Shown: piece after piece, positions 47,868 to 55,710 of the stretch
Layout: each line of letters begins with the position of its first letter
How positions within the stretch are numbered: position 1 is the stretch's first letter
Source of the DNA: Desulfosporosinus nitroreducens
GTDB lineage: Bacteria; Bacillota; Desulfitobacteriia; Desulfitobacteriales; Desulfitobacteriaceae
Direction of reading: 5' to 3'
Assembly: GCF_023897015.1 (NCBI RefSeq)
Contig: NZ_JAMHFY010000001.1
Coordinates: 1-64,000 of the forward strand
Length of the DNA: 64,000 nucleotides
The notes under the pieces: model-generated
Database searches by the model: none
What the model was told of the DNA's origin: nothing
What the model saw: the letters and a program-made list of their open reading frames with translations, nothing else
Made by a program: the position numbers and the translations under genes

Positions 47868-47900
47868 AGACGCTAAGGCTTATGCTTCAGCGTCTTTTTT
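47868..47900. terminator. Bidirectional terminator overlapping the XRE end
   Basis: AGACGCT and AGCGTCT arms with T-runs on both sides (TTTTTT on plus). It overlaps the last codons of the XRE gene, as its counterpart at 2802 lies at the end of the XRE remnant. Confidence 0.7.
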
Positions 47901-48089
47901 GTGTTCTAAAATATCTTCTATTTTACAATCGAGTAAATTACAAAGCCTGTCAATCACAGATAATGCTACATACTCATCATTCCATAATTTAGATGCTGTT
48001 GTTGGTGATAATCCGCACTGACTAACAACGTCCATTTTCTTTAGTTTTCTTTTAACCATGAGTATACGCAATGGTTCGTAACTAATCAT
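47880..48089 (-). CDS. XRE-family repressor of prophage 2
   Basis: This 69-aa helix-turn-helix protein (KKMDVVSQCGLSPTTASKLW, ALSVIDRLCNLLDCKIEDIL) is divergent from the 48258 operon with consensus promoters facing both ways. It lacks a cleavage domain, so induction would need another signal. A 3' fragment of a close paralogue lies at 2839-2950. Confidence 0.85.
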   Translation of the reverse strand: MISYEPLRILMVKRKLKKMDVVSQCGLSPTTASKLWNDEYVALSVIDRLCNLLDCKIEDILEHKKDAEA

Positions 48090-48117
48090 TTTAAAGCCTC
48101 CTCTTTATTTCAAGGGG

Positions 48118-48146
48118 AGTATAACACATTTACGCTTTGTTGTAAA
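48118..48146 (-). promoter_or_regulatory. Promoter of the XRE repressor
   Basis: On the minus strand TTTACA (48146-48141), 17 bases, TATACT (48123-48118). The region contains several GTAAAT/ATTTAC half sites that could be operators. Confidence 0.7.
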
Positions 48147-48184
48147 TTACTTTTACCAAATCGAAAATAATTACACTAAAGCCA

Positions 48185-48213
48185 TTGACATTACTTCCGT
48201 GAATGTGTAATAT
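48185..48213 (+). promoter_or_regulatory. Promoter of the 48258 operon
   Basis: TTGACA (48185-48190), 17 bases, TAATAT (48208-48213), a near-consensus promoter, with ATTACAC and GTGTAAT half sites near it. Confidence 0.75.
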
Positions 48214-48257
48214 AATATCAAGAAGACGGAACAATATAAGTTGAGGGGGAAACGAAA

Positions 48258-48731
48258 ATGAAAATGATAGACGCTCTAGAAACTCTGAAAACCAAAGGTA
48301 TCACCAATTTAACTGGTATGGTTGGCCAAACTGACATTAACGTGTATATCGAAAATGCTCGCACAGGTGATGAGCACGCCGTTGATGTACTCAACAGATA
48401 TCCAGATATGACTTGGGCAATCTACCACATGGACCACATAGACGACCACTACATCGTCGAGACAAACGGCTACCACATTATAGTAACTAAGTATGACAAC
48501 CACGACATGCCAACATACAGCGACTACGAAACCGACGAAGAAATGTATGCCGCGTTCAAAGAATGGCGTATTATGCGAGATGCAAACTCTATAGCCGACG
48601 AGATGACTGCAAAGCGTCCTGGTGAATTACCTCGTGCTGCATGGTTGCTTATTGCGGCAAGCGAACTCAAGGCGGCAGATAAGGCAACCACGGAAGCATT
48701 TGAGCGTGAATATGGAGACTCTAGTCACTAG
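48258..48731 (+). CDS. Hypothetical protein, 157 aa
   Basis: An acidic soluble protein (MKMIDALETLKTKGITNLTG) with a His-rich middle (MDHIDDHYIVETNGYHIIVT) and an Ala-rich C-terminal helix. No family recognised. It is the first gene of an operon with 48782 and the integrase, divergent from the repressor, so it sits where a cro-like or antirepressor gene is expected but has no visible helix-turn-helix. Confidence 0.65.
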   Translation: MKMIDALETLKTKGITNLTGMVGQTDINVYIENARTGDEHAVDVLNRYPDMTWAIYHMDHIDDHYIVETNGYHIIVTKYDNHDMPTYSDYETDEEMYAAFKEWRIMRDANSIADEMTAKRPGELPRAAWLLIAASELKAADKATTEAFEREYGDSSH

Positions 48732-48747
48732 GAGTTATCCAACGCCA

Positions 48748-48765
48748 GCCGGGGCCAATACCGGC
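48748..48765 (+). promoter_or_regulatory. Intergenic hairpin before 48782
   Basis: GCCGG and CCGGC form a short stem just upstream of TAAGGAGG, the ribosome site of the next gene. Possibly modulates translation. Confidence 0.35.
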
Positions 48766-48781
48766 GTAAGGAGGAATAACC

Positions 48782-49024
48782 ATGAGTAAACCATGCACCT
48801 TTGAGGATCTTCCGATAGAGTTTCAAGAACATATCACTGCGGTATGCGATACATTTGAAGTTTTAAAGTGTAAACGAACGGACGATAAAGAATTTAAATG
48901 TTTTGTTAAGGATGATGATATTATCGGATTATTTTTATACCGCGAGAAAAGGGTAAGCTGTATTTGGCTAGGTAAATACGACATAGAGATCTTACGCAGC
49001 GCATTAGAAAGCACCCGTCCCTAG
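48782..49024 (+). CDS. Hypothetical protein, 80 aa
   Basis: The product begins MSKPCTFEDLPIEFQEHITA and contains KRTDDKEFKCFVKDDDIIGL, a likely small alpha/beta fold. TAAGGAGG precedes the ATG. Unknown family. It precedes the integrase with a structured 96-base gap. Confidence 0.6.
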   Translation: MSKPCTFEDLPIEFQEHITAVCDTFEVLKCKRTDDKEFKCFVKDDDIIGLFLYREKRVSCIWLGKYDIEILRSALESTRP

Positions 49025-49094
49025 CTTGCCGGCCTAGACGAGTGCTTAAGTAGAACACCGGAGTGTCCTGCTCCCATTATAGCAGGCGCTCCGG
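49010..49094 (+). promoter_or_regulatory. Two stable hairpins before the integrase gene
   Basis: Hairpin 1: AGCACCCGTC (49010-49019) with GACGAGTGCT (49037-49046). Hairpin 2: CCGGAG-TGT-CCTGCT (49058-49072) with AGCAGG-CG-CTCCGG (49081-49094). Neither has a T-run, so they look like leader or RNA-processing structures rather than terminators. Confidence 0.55.
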
Positions 49095-49120
49095 GCCAAA
49101 GAAAGAGGAGCGAAAAGAAT

Positions 49121-49948
49121 ATGAGATATGTTAAAGAATTCTTAACCGCACGAAAATTAGATGGCCTAGCGCCCGGGACGCTCGATCAATACAGAATGGA
49201 ATTAAAAAAGTTTGCCTCTCACTTGGACAAGCCCACAATTGATACTACAACCAACGATCTACGAGGGTACTTAATCCAATTCAATGAGATGGCCCAGCGC
49301 ACTGTAAACCGCAAGATATCAACCCTCAAGGCATTTTATTCATGGCTAATCAATGAGGAATATATCGAGCGAAACCCCACCAAAAAGATTAAGACACCAA
49401 GGGAGCCGGCTTCGCTCCCGCGAAACCTAAGCCATGAGGATGTTGAATTACTACGCTGGCATTCTAAATCGCCTCGCAATCAAGCCATAATGGAGTTGCT
49501 GGTATCATCCGGTATGCGGATCGGCGAACTCGTTAGCCTCGACAGGAATGATTTATCTATGGCCAACCGTCAGATCAGGGTAACCGGTAAAGGCAATAAG
49601 GAGAGGTTGGTATTTTTCGGGCCGATTGCTAAGTTCTGCTTGATCAGCTACCTTAACACTCGGAAAGATGATAACCCTGCATTGTTTACTAATAAGTATG
49701 GCGCACGCTTAACGGTCCGCAGCGTTGAAATGCAGATCAAAGACCAAGCCCGAAAAGCAGGAATCAAGGATGCGGTTACGCCCCATATGCTCAGACACAC
49801 TTTTGCCAGTGGAATGTATGAGCAGGGAGCAGACATAGATTTTATCGCCCGACTACTTGGGCACGAATCCACGGATACAACGAGGAAATATACTCACGTT
49901 AATGCCTCGGCGATGGCTCAGATGTACGATAAGTATTTGGTTAGCTAA
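49121..49948 (+). CDS. XerD-type tyrosine recombinase
   Basis: This 275-aa protein lacks an arm-binding domain. It has a SAM-like core-binding part (1-95) and a catalytic part with Arg133 (GMRIGEL), His222-x-x-Arg225 (PHMLRHTF), His248 and Tyr257. It resembles Xer-type integrases of Firmicute elements. It is an unusual site for an integrase, between lysis and tail-fibre genes. GAGGAG precedes the ATG. Confidence 0.9.
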   Translation: MRYVKEFLTARKLDGLAPGTLDQYRMELKKFASHLDKPTIDTTTNDLRGYLIQFNEMAQRTVNRKISTLKAFYSWLINEEYIERNPTKKIKTPREPASLPRNLSHEDVELLRWHSKSPRNQAIMELLVSSGMRIGELVSLDRNDLSMANRQIRVTGKGNKERLVFFGPIAKFCLISYLNTRKDDNPALFTNKYGARLTVRSVEMQIKDQARKAGIKDAVTPHMLRHTFASGMYEQGADIDFIARLLGHESTDTTRKYTHVNASAMAQMYDKYLVS

Positions 49949-49954
49949 CTCGGA

Positions 49955-49974
49955 AGCCCCCTAAAATGGGGGCT
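49955..49974. terminator. Terminator between integrase and tail genes
   Basis: AGCCCCC-TAAAAT-GGGGGCT followed by TTATTAC; the convergent tail transcript ends just to the right. Confidence 0.8.
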
Positions 49975-50011
49975 TTATTACATATCTTCGTTTTAGCAGT
50001 CTTTAGCGAAG

Positions 50012-50284
50012 TTAGATAATACCTAGTTGGTGCCATTGATCGAAGAATTGTTGATAACCCATAGATTCAGAAGTAGTGGTTATTATTTGCTGTGGGTCTC
50101 CCCATTGAAAGGAAATTTCGCCACTTAATGCTACGTACTTATCCGTAATGCTCGGATCATTAAAAATATCCCCAAAGAAAATTGTAAAAGTCTGTTGCTC
50201 TACACACTGGTTTTCGTCTAGAATAATGTTTCCGTTTGAATCTATTAAGCCGTTAGTTTCTAATCTAGAAATTAAATCGTTCAT
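50012..50284 (-). CDS. Tail-fibre region protein, unknown
   Basis: This protein of about 90 aa begins MNDLISRLETNGLIDSNGNI, with FTIFFGDIFNDPSITDKYVA. The ATG at 50284 follows AAGGAGGC. It is the last gene of the structural operon; no family recognised. Confidence 0.6.
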   Translation of the reverse strand: MNDLISRLETNGLIDSNGNIILDENQCVEQQTFTIFFGDIFNDPSITDKYVALSGEISFQWGDPQQIITTTSESMGYQQFFDQWHQLGII

Positions 50285-50295
50285 ATTCAGCCTCC

Positions 50296-50787
50296 TTACA
50301 CTAACTTGCGCATCCACGCATTATATGTCCTGCTTACTGTGTCGCCGTTTATAATTTGTATCGCTGCGTAATCCCCACGGGCTGTAGCTTCCCCGTGTTT
50401 TGATACTGCCACGCCTGACGCGCTTAAGGCAACCGGTATGGTAAGCAAAACCCCATCAGGGCTATAGGAGCAGTTTAAAGTATATGTGTGACTTGCATCC
50501 GCAATAGATATACCGGCAATCTTTGAATATCCAGTCATATCTTCAAGAGGTGCTGTATAAGTTGCTCCAGCGACAATTACCTTATCAGTCATTACCTTTA
50601 CAGTCTTCGCTAAACTCCCATTTATAGAAGTTTTAACAATTTTAGGAACCCAGGCTGTGCCGCTAAAGATAAATTCGTTCCCTGTATCAATCTCCGTCAA
50701 GGTCGATCCGTTCTCGATGCCTTCTGTTACCTTAACGTCAGTCGAGAGACATTCGTAATTCCTGGAATAAATTTTAAATCTAAACAA
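50296..50787 (-). CDS. Tail-fibre region protein, beta-rich
   Basis: This 163-aa protein begins MFRFKIYSRNYECLSTDVKV and contains GNEFIFSGTAWVPKIVKTSI and repeated beta strands. Probably a fibre tip or head decoration; its terminal GDTVSRTYNAWMRKLV is basic. It follows the terminator at 50815, so the two last genes may have their own promoter. Confidence 0.6.
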   Translation of the reverse strand: MFRFKIYSRNYECLSTDVKVTEGIENGSTLTEIDTGNEFIFSGTAWVPKIVKTSINGSLAKTVKVMTDKVIVAGATYTAPLEDMTGYSKIAGISIADASHTYTLNCSYSPDGVLLTIPVALSASGVAVSKHGEATARGDYAAIQIINGDTVSRTYNAWMRKLV

Positions 50788-50814
50788 TCTTACCCCTCCT
50801 TAGGACAATAAAAT

Positions 50815-50836
50815 AACGCCCTCTTGTAAGGGCGTT
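50815..50836 (-). terminator. Terminator of the tail operon
   Basis: AACGCCCT-CTTGTA-AGGGCGTT is a perfect 8-bp stem. The minus-strand side is followed by ATTTTATT. Confidence 0.8.
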
Positions 50837-50864
50837 TTGCTGCATATAATGCGTCAAATGTTCA

Positions 50865-51044
50865 TTAACCTAATACTGCAATTGTTCGTTCAGCCACCTT
50901 TATATCAACCTCTGCTCTCATGGTGCTTTCTGTTACTCCATCATCCAGTAATACAGCGGTTTCTGGTACGTCCTCGATGACCTTTCTACCCGCTAAAACC
51001 AATGTTGTATAAGCGTTAATTAACTTCTCTTGTACAATTGTCAT
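50865..51044 (-). CDS. CD1375-family small phage protein
   Basis: This 59-aa protein (MTIVQEKLINAYTTLVLAGR, KVIEDVPETAVLL) matches the CD1375 family found next to tail-fibre genes in Clostridia phages; role unknown. It overlaps the upstream gene by four bases and is too short for most gene finders. Confidence 0.8.
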   Translation of the reverse strand: MTIVQEKLINAYTTLVLAGRKVIEDVPETAVLLDDGVTESTMRAEVDIKVAERTIAVLG

Positions 51045-51250
51045 AGTAAACCTACCTCCTGTAATAATGTAATGGTTTTTAAATCAAACTCAGCTTTTGC
51101 AACCTCTTCTATGGTTGGTATGAGTAAGTCTAGCTGTTCTTTTTCTTCTTGCGCTAATTTATCTTGTTCCTGTTGTGCTATTTCCTCGGGTGTAAATATA
51201 GTTTCTACAGCTTCTCTGGTTGAGCAATTTATAACTAATTTATCCGCCAC
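51041..51250 (-). CDS. Small coiled-coil tail protein
   Basis: This 69-aa acidic protein (MADKLVINCSTREAVETIFT, QQEQDKLAQEEKEQLDLLIP) resembles XkdW-type accessory proteins. Overlaps both neighbours by one to four bases, so translation is coupled. Confidence 0.6.
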   Translation of the reverse strand: MADKLVINCSTREAVETIFTPEEIAQQEQDKLAQEEKEQLDLLIPTIEEVAKAEFDLKTITLLQEVGLL

Positions 51251-52770
51251 TACTTACACCCCCATAGAACGAATCTACTACCTATCCCGATACTATCTGC
51301 TTCAGCCACGAATGATATTTTATTTATTTCCGATATCGCGTTTTCCCACGACCCACTTACAATAAATGTATATAATGAAGTAGATGTGTCGAAATAATGT
51401 ATGTTGTGTACGCGTTTTGGTTTAGAATAATCGAAATTTGATACATCTATTATTCCAAACGAATGGTTTCCAGTGGACGCTGACAAAGCATTGCTAAAAC
51501 CAATGTACGTTTGCAATAAAAACTCCCCAGTTCCCACCGTTGTATCAAAAAAATTAGTCGATTGATACCTATAATTTGTTGATGTATCATCGTTAAATCT
51601 TAATAATATCTTTCTGTTGGTCGATAAGCTACTTCTTGTATTATAAAATATCTTAAAGTTTTTATATCCACTTGGTATATTCGAAAAATCAACTTGTGCG
51701 GTAGCACTCGTAAGAGTTTGTTCGGCAATCTTCTCCCACGCACCATCATAAAGAGAACCCTCCCAAGTCCAACTAGGATCACTTACAGTAGGTGACTCGT
51801 CAGTTATTGAGTTACGAGATAATGTCCAACGAGTTTTGAGTGATGGGTATGTGATAGGGTCGATGTCACTTAAATCCGTAATACTAGTCACATCTGCTTT
51901 TAACACATTATCCGAACTATCCAACACATCACAGACCACGCTCGTATTAACAGGAGTAGTCTTTGTGAATTTTAAATTTCCGTATTTTTTTAGGTATAGA
52001 GGGTTAATAGTTTTAGCGATTGTGCCAGAAGTGTATTTCGTAAGGGCAGTTACACTATATTTAAGCTCATGCACAAGAGATTCTTGGGGCGTAACCCACA
52101 AATCGTTAGAGTAAAAAAAGTTTTCATTTTCTACTAAATTGCTAGTAGCCCTCGCGATACCAAATTGATTGCTTATATTCCCAGCGCCGTTTGTATCTAT
52201 GGCTAACACTATATTGGACAAACCCCTAATATCGACCAAGCTATCAAAAACGACTTTATTTGACCCTAATATAGGTGTGACTATCTTACTACCTAACACT
52301 TCATAAGTAATGCCATTCCTAACAGACACTCTAGCGTCTGGGGCAGTACCGACAATACTATCTACGTAGAATGTAAAATCGCTTATATAATCGTAGTTGG
52401 TATTTAAGATTCGCTGCCCCCGTACATAATTGCCGTAAGTTTGATGGGCATCACCCGACTGTAATTGATCCCTCACTATTGTATGGTCTAATCCTGCACC
52501 ATCTGCGCCAATACCAGCACTATATAACACAGAGTTATCAAAGCCAAACTCAGCTTGATACCTACCATAGTCCAGTGGTTTCGGAAAGTCGGAAAGTCGA
52601 ATATGCCCGAGATCATCCTGTGTCGCTTCTTCCGCCAAATGCGCAGTAAGGGTATCAGATTGTGTCTTCAATTGAGCGTCAGTAATGTCCGCATTTTCAT
52701 TGAAATCTGATATCTTGACATTGTCAGTAAGCTCCGGCTTTTTTAAGCCGTAATTGGTTGTCGTGAGCAT
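51250..52770 (-). CDS. Tail fibre protein
   Basis: The 506-aa protein begins with the attachment module MLTTTNYGLKKPELTDNVKI, DFNENADITDAQLKTQSDTL and AHLAEEATQDDLGHI. The rest is beta-rich and ends with a folded tip (KISFVAEADSIGIGSRFVLW). It follows the DUF2313 baseplate gene, as host-recognition fibres do in PBSX-like phages. Confidence 0.85.
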   Translation of the reverse strand: MLTTTNYGLKKPELTDNVKISDFNENADITDAQLKTQSDTLTAHLAEEATQDDLGHIRLSDFPKPLDYGRYQAEFGFDNSVLYSAGIGADGAGLDHTIVRDQLQSGDAHQTYGNYVRGQRILNTNYDYISDFTFYVDSIVGTAPDARVSVRNGITYEVLGSKIVTPILGSNKVVFDSLVDIRGLSNIVLAIDTNGAGNISNQFGIARATSNLVENENFFYSNDLWVTPQESLVHELKYSVTALTKYTSGTIAKTINPLYLKKYGNLKFTKTTPVNTSVVCDVLDSSDNVLKADVTSITDLSDIDPITYPSLKTRWTLSRNSITDESPTVSDPSWTWEGSLYDGAWEKIAEQTLTSATAQVDFSNIPSGYKNFKIFYNTRSSLSTNRKILLRFNDDTSTNYRYQSTNFFDTTVGTGEFLLQTYIGFSNALSASTGNHSFGIIDVSNFDYSKPKRVHNIHYFDTSTSLYTFIVSGSWENAISEINKISFVAEADSIGIGSRFVLWGCK

Positions 52771-52782
52771 TTCATCACTCCT

Positions 52783-53592
52783 TTAGTTAAAAGTCTGTAT
52801 CTCTGCCCAGGTTAAAGCCGATACTTCCTGCCACGTCTTATCAGCCAAAAAACTCCAAGTGTTGTAGGTGTAATCATAAGAAAATGCAAGGTGCGCGGGC
52901 TTGATCTCTTCTAGGATCGCTGTAAGGTCAGTCATATTTGCGGGCGTTCCTTTTGTCCCGGTAAATTTAACTCGGAAGGCATAGCTTGCATTGTCCTCGA
53001 TTACCTCAACCTGCCCATCGCTAAATGCTGCAGCCACCGTCTCGATCATGGCCTTTGTCGTGGTACCTACCGCTCTAAGCTTAGCCTTAACTTTCTCGCG
53101 CCTGAAATTATATGGTTTAGAGACATCAGAAGCAATACCAAGATCCTGCTCCCATCGGATAATATTCTCCACGACACTGTCGACAAAATAACTATCTTGA
53201 ACGGTGTCTAGCTTGAATTCTAGCCCTCGAAGCTCTTTAGTATAAGTATCCAGGAGACTACCAAATAACCTGGAGTTGTTGTAGTAACTAGGGAGTAACT
53301 TTAGCATATCTCCTTTATAGTCACGTCTGGAAACATTGGACGAAACAACAATCTCTGCCCGGACTTGTACGATTGCTGGCGAAAATTCAATCTTAACTCC
53401 CTGGACCAGCATCTCCACAATACCCTCAATTGCTGACTTACCAATGCTTAGGTCAACACCTTGAGCCTGCGCTTCAATAAGCCCATCTACTAACGCTATA
53501 CGAAAATCAAGATACAGGTTCTGATCTAAGTCACCCCATGTCAGGACCTGTATCTCATCCCATGTTTGCTGCTGAATTGCCGGCATATTCAA
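52783..53592 (-). CDS. Baseplate protein, YmfQ/DUF2313 family
   Basis: This 269-aa protein has a core (about 95-250, RRDYKGDMLKLLPSYYNNSR, RWEQDLGIASDVSKPYNFRR) that is the YmfQ/Mu gp48-like fold joining baseplate and fibre. Both ends carry the same short motif, TWDEIQVLTWGDL near the N-terminus and TWQEVSALTWAEI at the C-terminus, an unusual internal repeat. Confidence 0.8.
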   Translation of the reverse strand: MNMPAIQQQTWDEIQVLTWGDLDQNLYLDFRIALVDGLIEAQAQGVDLSIGKSAIEGIVEMLVQGVKIEFSPAIVQVRAEIVVSSNVSRRDYKGDMLKLLPSYYNNSRLFGSLLDTYTKELRGLEFKLDTVQDSYFVDSVVENIIRWEQDLGIASDVSKPYNFRREKVKAKLRAVGTTTKAMIETVAAAFSDGQVEVIEDNASYAFRVKFTGTKGTPANMTDLTAILEEIKPAHLAFSYDYTYNTWSFLADKTWQEVSALTWAEIQTFN

Positions 53593-53596
53593 TCAC

Positions 53597-53992
53597 CTAC
53601 TTAAGTCGTACGATTAGGTAGTTTTGCGGAACCTTAAACTGGCTTGAAATATTTATAACCTTAGAAAACTCCAGCGGCGCGTGAAACAAAAGATTTCCGC
53701 CGCTTAGTGCGTCATATAGCCCAACGTGCGTAATTGTTCCCCAGTTTGCTGTTGCGATCGGGAATAGGACATCGGCAGAATTGCTGGTCTGCCCATCGGT
53801 CGGATCCGTGAATGCAACTGGCATACGTACATAGGCACCGCCCGTTACTTCCGTACCAGTTCCTGCATCTGTCGGATCAGAGGTGAAAAGTGCCGCATAT
53901 ACGGTCACTGGTGAGCTGTATGCTGTGTTCCGGAGTACAGCATTAATTAGTGCATTTTCAAGGTAATCAGATAACTGACTCAAATAAGCCAC
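53597..53992 (-). CDS. Phage tail fibre-associated protein, 131 aa
   Basis: The pattern SDYLENALINAVLRNTAYSS, VYAALFTSDPTDAGTGTEVT and WGTITHVGLYDALSGGNLLF is a widespread Firmicute phage tail-fibre family. Between baseplate J and DUF2313; probably structural. Confidence 0.75.
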   Translation of the reverse strand: MAYLSQLSDYLENALINAVLRNTAYSSPVTVYAALFTSDPTDAGTGTEVTGGAYVRMPVAFTDPTDGQTSNSADVLFPIATANWGTITHVGLYDALSGGNLLFHAPLEFSKVINISSQFKVPQNYLIVRLK

Positions 53993-53995
53993 CTC

Positions 53996-55033
53996 CTAAG
54001 TTAATGTAATTATGCCGAGAATCGCCACCTCGGTATCAGCAATAGCAATATTTGCGGTACCCGTGTTGACTGTTAGGCCTGTGTAATCCAGAACACCTTC
54101 GCTCCCGAGAATAAGGCTGCCAATCCTTGCAAAACTGACGTATGTTTCCACGAAAGCAATTTCCGCTAGGTAAGCGATAATATTCGTTTGAATATTAATC
54201 TCGACTTGATTCTGCGTGTATTCAGAGCTAATTGTTAGACTTACGGATATATCGATGTCCTTACCCGCGGCGGCCTCAACGGTAACTGTTGCGCCGATTG
54301 GTCGATGGTCCTCGATGTTGTTTGCCACATCCACTACTAACTCTGATCCTGGGGGCTGTTTATTGCTGTCGATAATGACTACTTTTACGGTCCCGGCTCC
54401 TGCCCACAGAGGAAATACCTTAGCATCGCCAATACCGGTCACTTCTTTTGCCCAGTTACTGTAGTGGTACTTATTTCCACTTGTAGGCGGTGTCCGTATT
54501 TTCTCAAGGTATCTTTCACGCAATTCATTATCTGGTTCTCCGTCATAACCATTTGTGAAAGCATCATTATTGGTAACTGCTGACAGCCCCGCGACAGACA
54601 CTGGAAAGAATTTTATAGTATCAGACGGCACGTTCCCGATACTTCCAAGGGTATCGCATTTAACCATCACTGTTTCTATAGTTGTTACGCCAATGACCTT
54701 ATCCTCTGAATCGTAAGTATAGGTTAATGACGCGCTAGACACCTTCATGCCTGTCTTTATAATCGCTCCATGCTGACCAGTTATTGTTACGTTTCCCGTT
54801 GCATTTGTAGCGGGTTTACGCGTGATATTCTGTTCTGATACTTTGCGGTCCAAATATTCACCCTCTGCAGTAGTTGCAAAGCCCCGACCTAGTGCAATAC
54901 TAATTTCTTCTTGTTTTGTTTCTAACTCAATAGCCACAGACTTAATCGCGTCATAAAAAAAGGATCCCTCTGATTTATCTACCTCAGTGGGTATATTCCC
55001 TAGCATTCGAGTCGATATTTCTTCACTGGACAT
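53996..55033 (-). CDS. Baseplate J protein
   Basis: This 345-aa protein of the gpJ/gp47 (XkdT) family forms the baseplate wedge. Signature stretches: GRGFATTAEGEYLDRKVSEQ, TNGYDGEPDNELRERYLEKI, YHYSNWAKEVTGIGDAKVFP. Overlaps the DUF2634 gene. Its presence marks a contractile tail. Confidence 0.93.
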   Translation of the reverse strand: MSSEEISTRMLGNIPTEVDKSEGSFFYDAIKSVAIELETKQEEISIALGRGFATTAEGEYLDRKVSEQNITRKPATNATGNVTITGQHGAIIKTGMKVSSASLTYTYDSEDKVIGVTTIETVMVKCDTLGSIGNVPSDTIKFFPVSVAGLSAVTNNDAFTNGYDGEPDNELRERYLEKIRTPPTSGNKYHYSNWAKEVTGIGDAKVFPLWAGAGTVKVVIIDSNKQPPGSELVVDVANNIEDHRPIGATVTVEAAAGKDIDISVSLTISSEYTQNQVEINIQTNIIAYLAEIAFVETYVSFARIGSLILGSEGVLDYTGLTVNTGTANIAIADTEVAILGIITLT

Positions 55034-55457
55034 TACTCATAATCACCTCCCCATAAATCGTATTTAGCGTCATGCTTAATGTCACTCGATCTTCGTCTGT
55101 TTCAACCTCAAAGTTGCTAACGCTTGTAATTACACTGTTTATTAGTAGCGCTTCCTTGATCGTGCGTTCCAGCTCGGCATGAGTAAATTCCCTGTCGAAC
55201 GACCTACCGATTAGTCCATGATGCGCTGATCCGTAATCCGTCCCCTCGTATATAATTATCCCCTTTATTGTGCGCAGAGCTTTCTCGACCCACACTTTCA
55301 CGTATTCCGCGCCAGTTACCTCCGGTATCTTCCCGTCTTTTAGTACAAAATCGCCAGCCTCAAAATCCCATGCAAACGTTTTGTGCGCAGGCGCTTGGCT
55401 TGTTACCTGCTCCACGTCTGTAGACGATATTTCTAGCCTTGAAATATTAGGCAGCAT
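55023..55457 (-). CDS. Baseplate protein, DUF2634 (XkdS) family
   Basis: This protein of about 144 aa begins MLPNISRLEISSTDVEQVTS, with KTFAWDFEAGDFVLKDGKIP and GIIIYEGTDYGSAHHGLIGR. A gp25-like wedge component. The ATG at 55457 lies two bases past the upstream stop; the ORF beyond it overlaps the DUF2577 gene. Confidence 0.88.
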   Translation of the reverse strand: MLPNISRLEISSTDVEQVTSQAPAHKTFAWDFEAGDFVLKDGKIPEVTGAEYVKVWVEKALRTIKGIIIYEGTDYGSAHHGLIGRSFDREFTHAELERTIKEALLINSVITSVSNFEVETDEDRVTLSMTLNTIYGEVIMSNVQ

Positions 55458-55458
55458 C

Positions 55459-55710
55459 TTAAGCACCAACCTTATCAATTATATAAAACAGTTTATAGGA
55501 ACTATCAGGAATCATAATAACTGTGTTTCCTAGTAGTAATCCGTTTTTAATTAGATTAGCCAATACCAGTTTATCATTCTCTAGAACAACGCTATCTCCC
55601 CAAGATATCCTCAGGGGAGTTGTAGAAATAACCTTGCCCGTGGTTATTCCGATAACATCTGGGTTGTTTCGGTTGTTAAAGAGATCAGCTAATTTTTCTA
55701 AGTTCGTCAT
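55459..55710 (-). CDS. DUF2577 (XkdR) family protein
   Basis: This 83-aa protein (MTNLEKLADLFNNRNNPDVI, SWGDSVVLENDKLVL) of the baseplate hub region is an OB-like small protein. It overlaps its upstream neighbour by four bases (ATGA type). Confidence 0.85.
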   Translation of the reverse strand: MTNLEKLADLFNNRNNPDVIGITTGKVISTTPLRISWGDSVVLENDKLVLANLIKNGLLLGNTVIMIPDSSYKLFYIIDKVGA

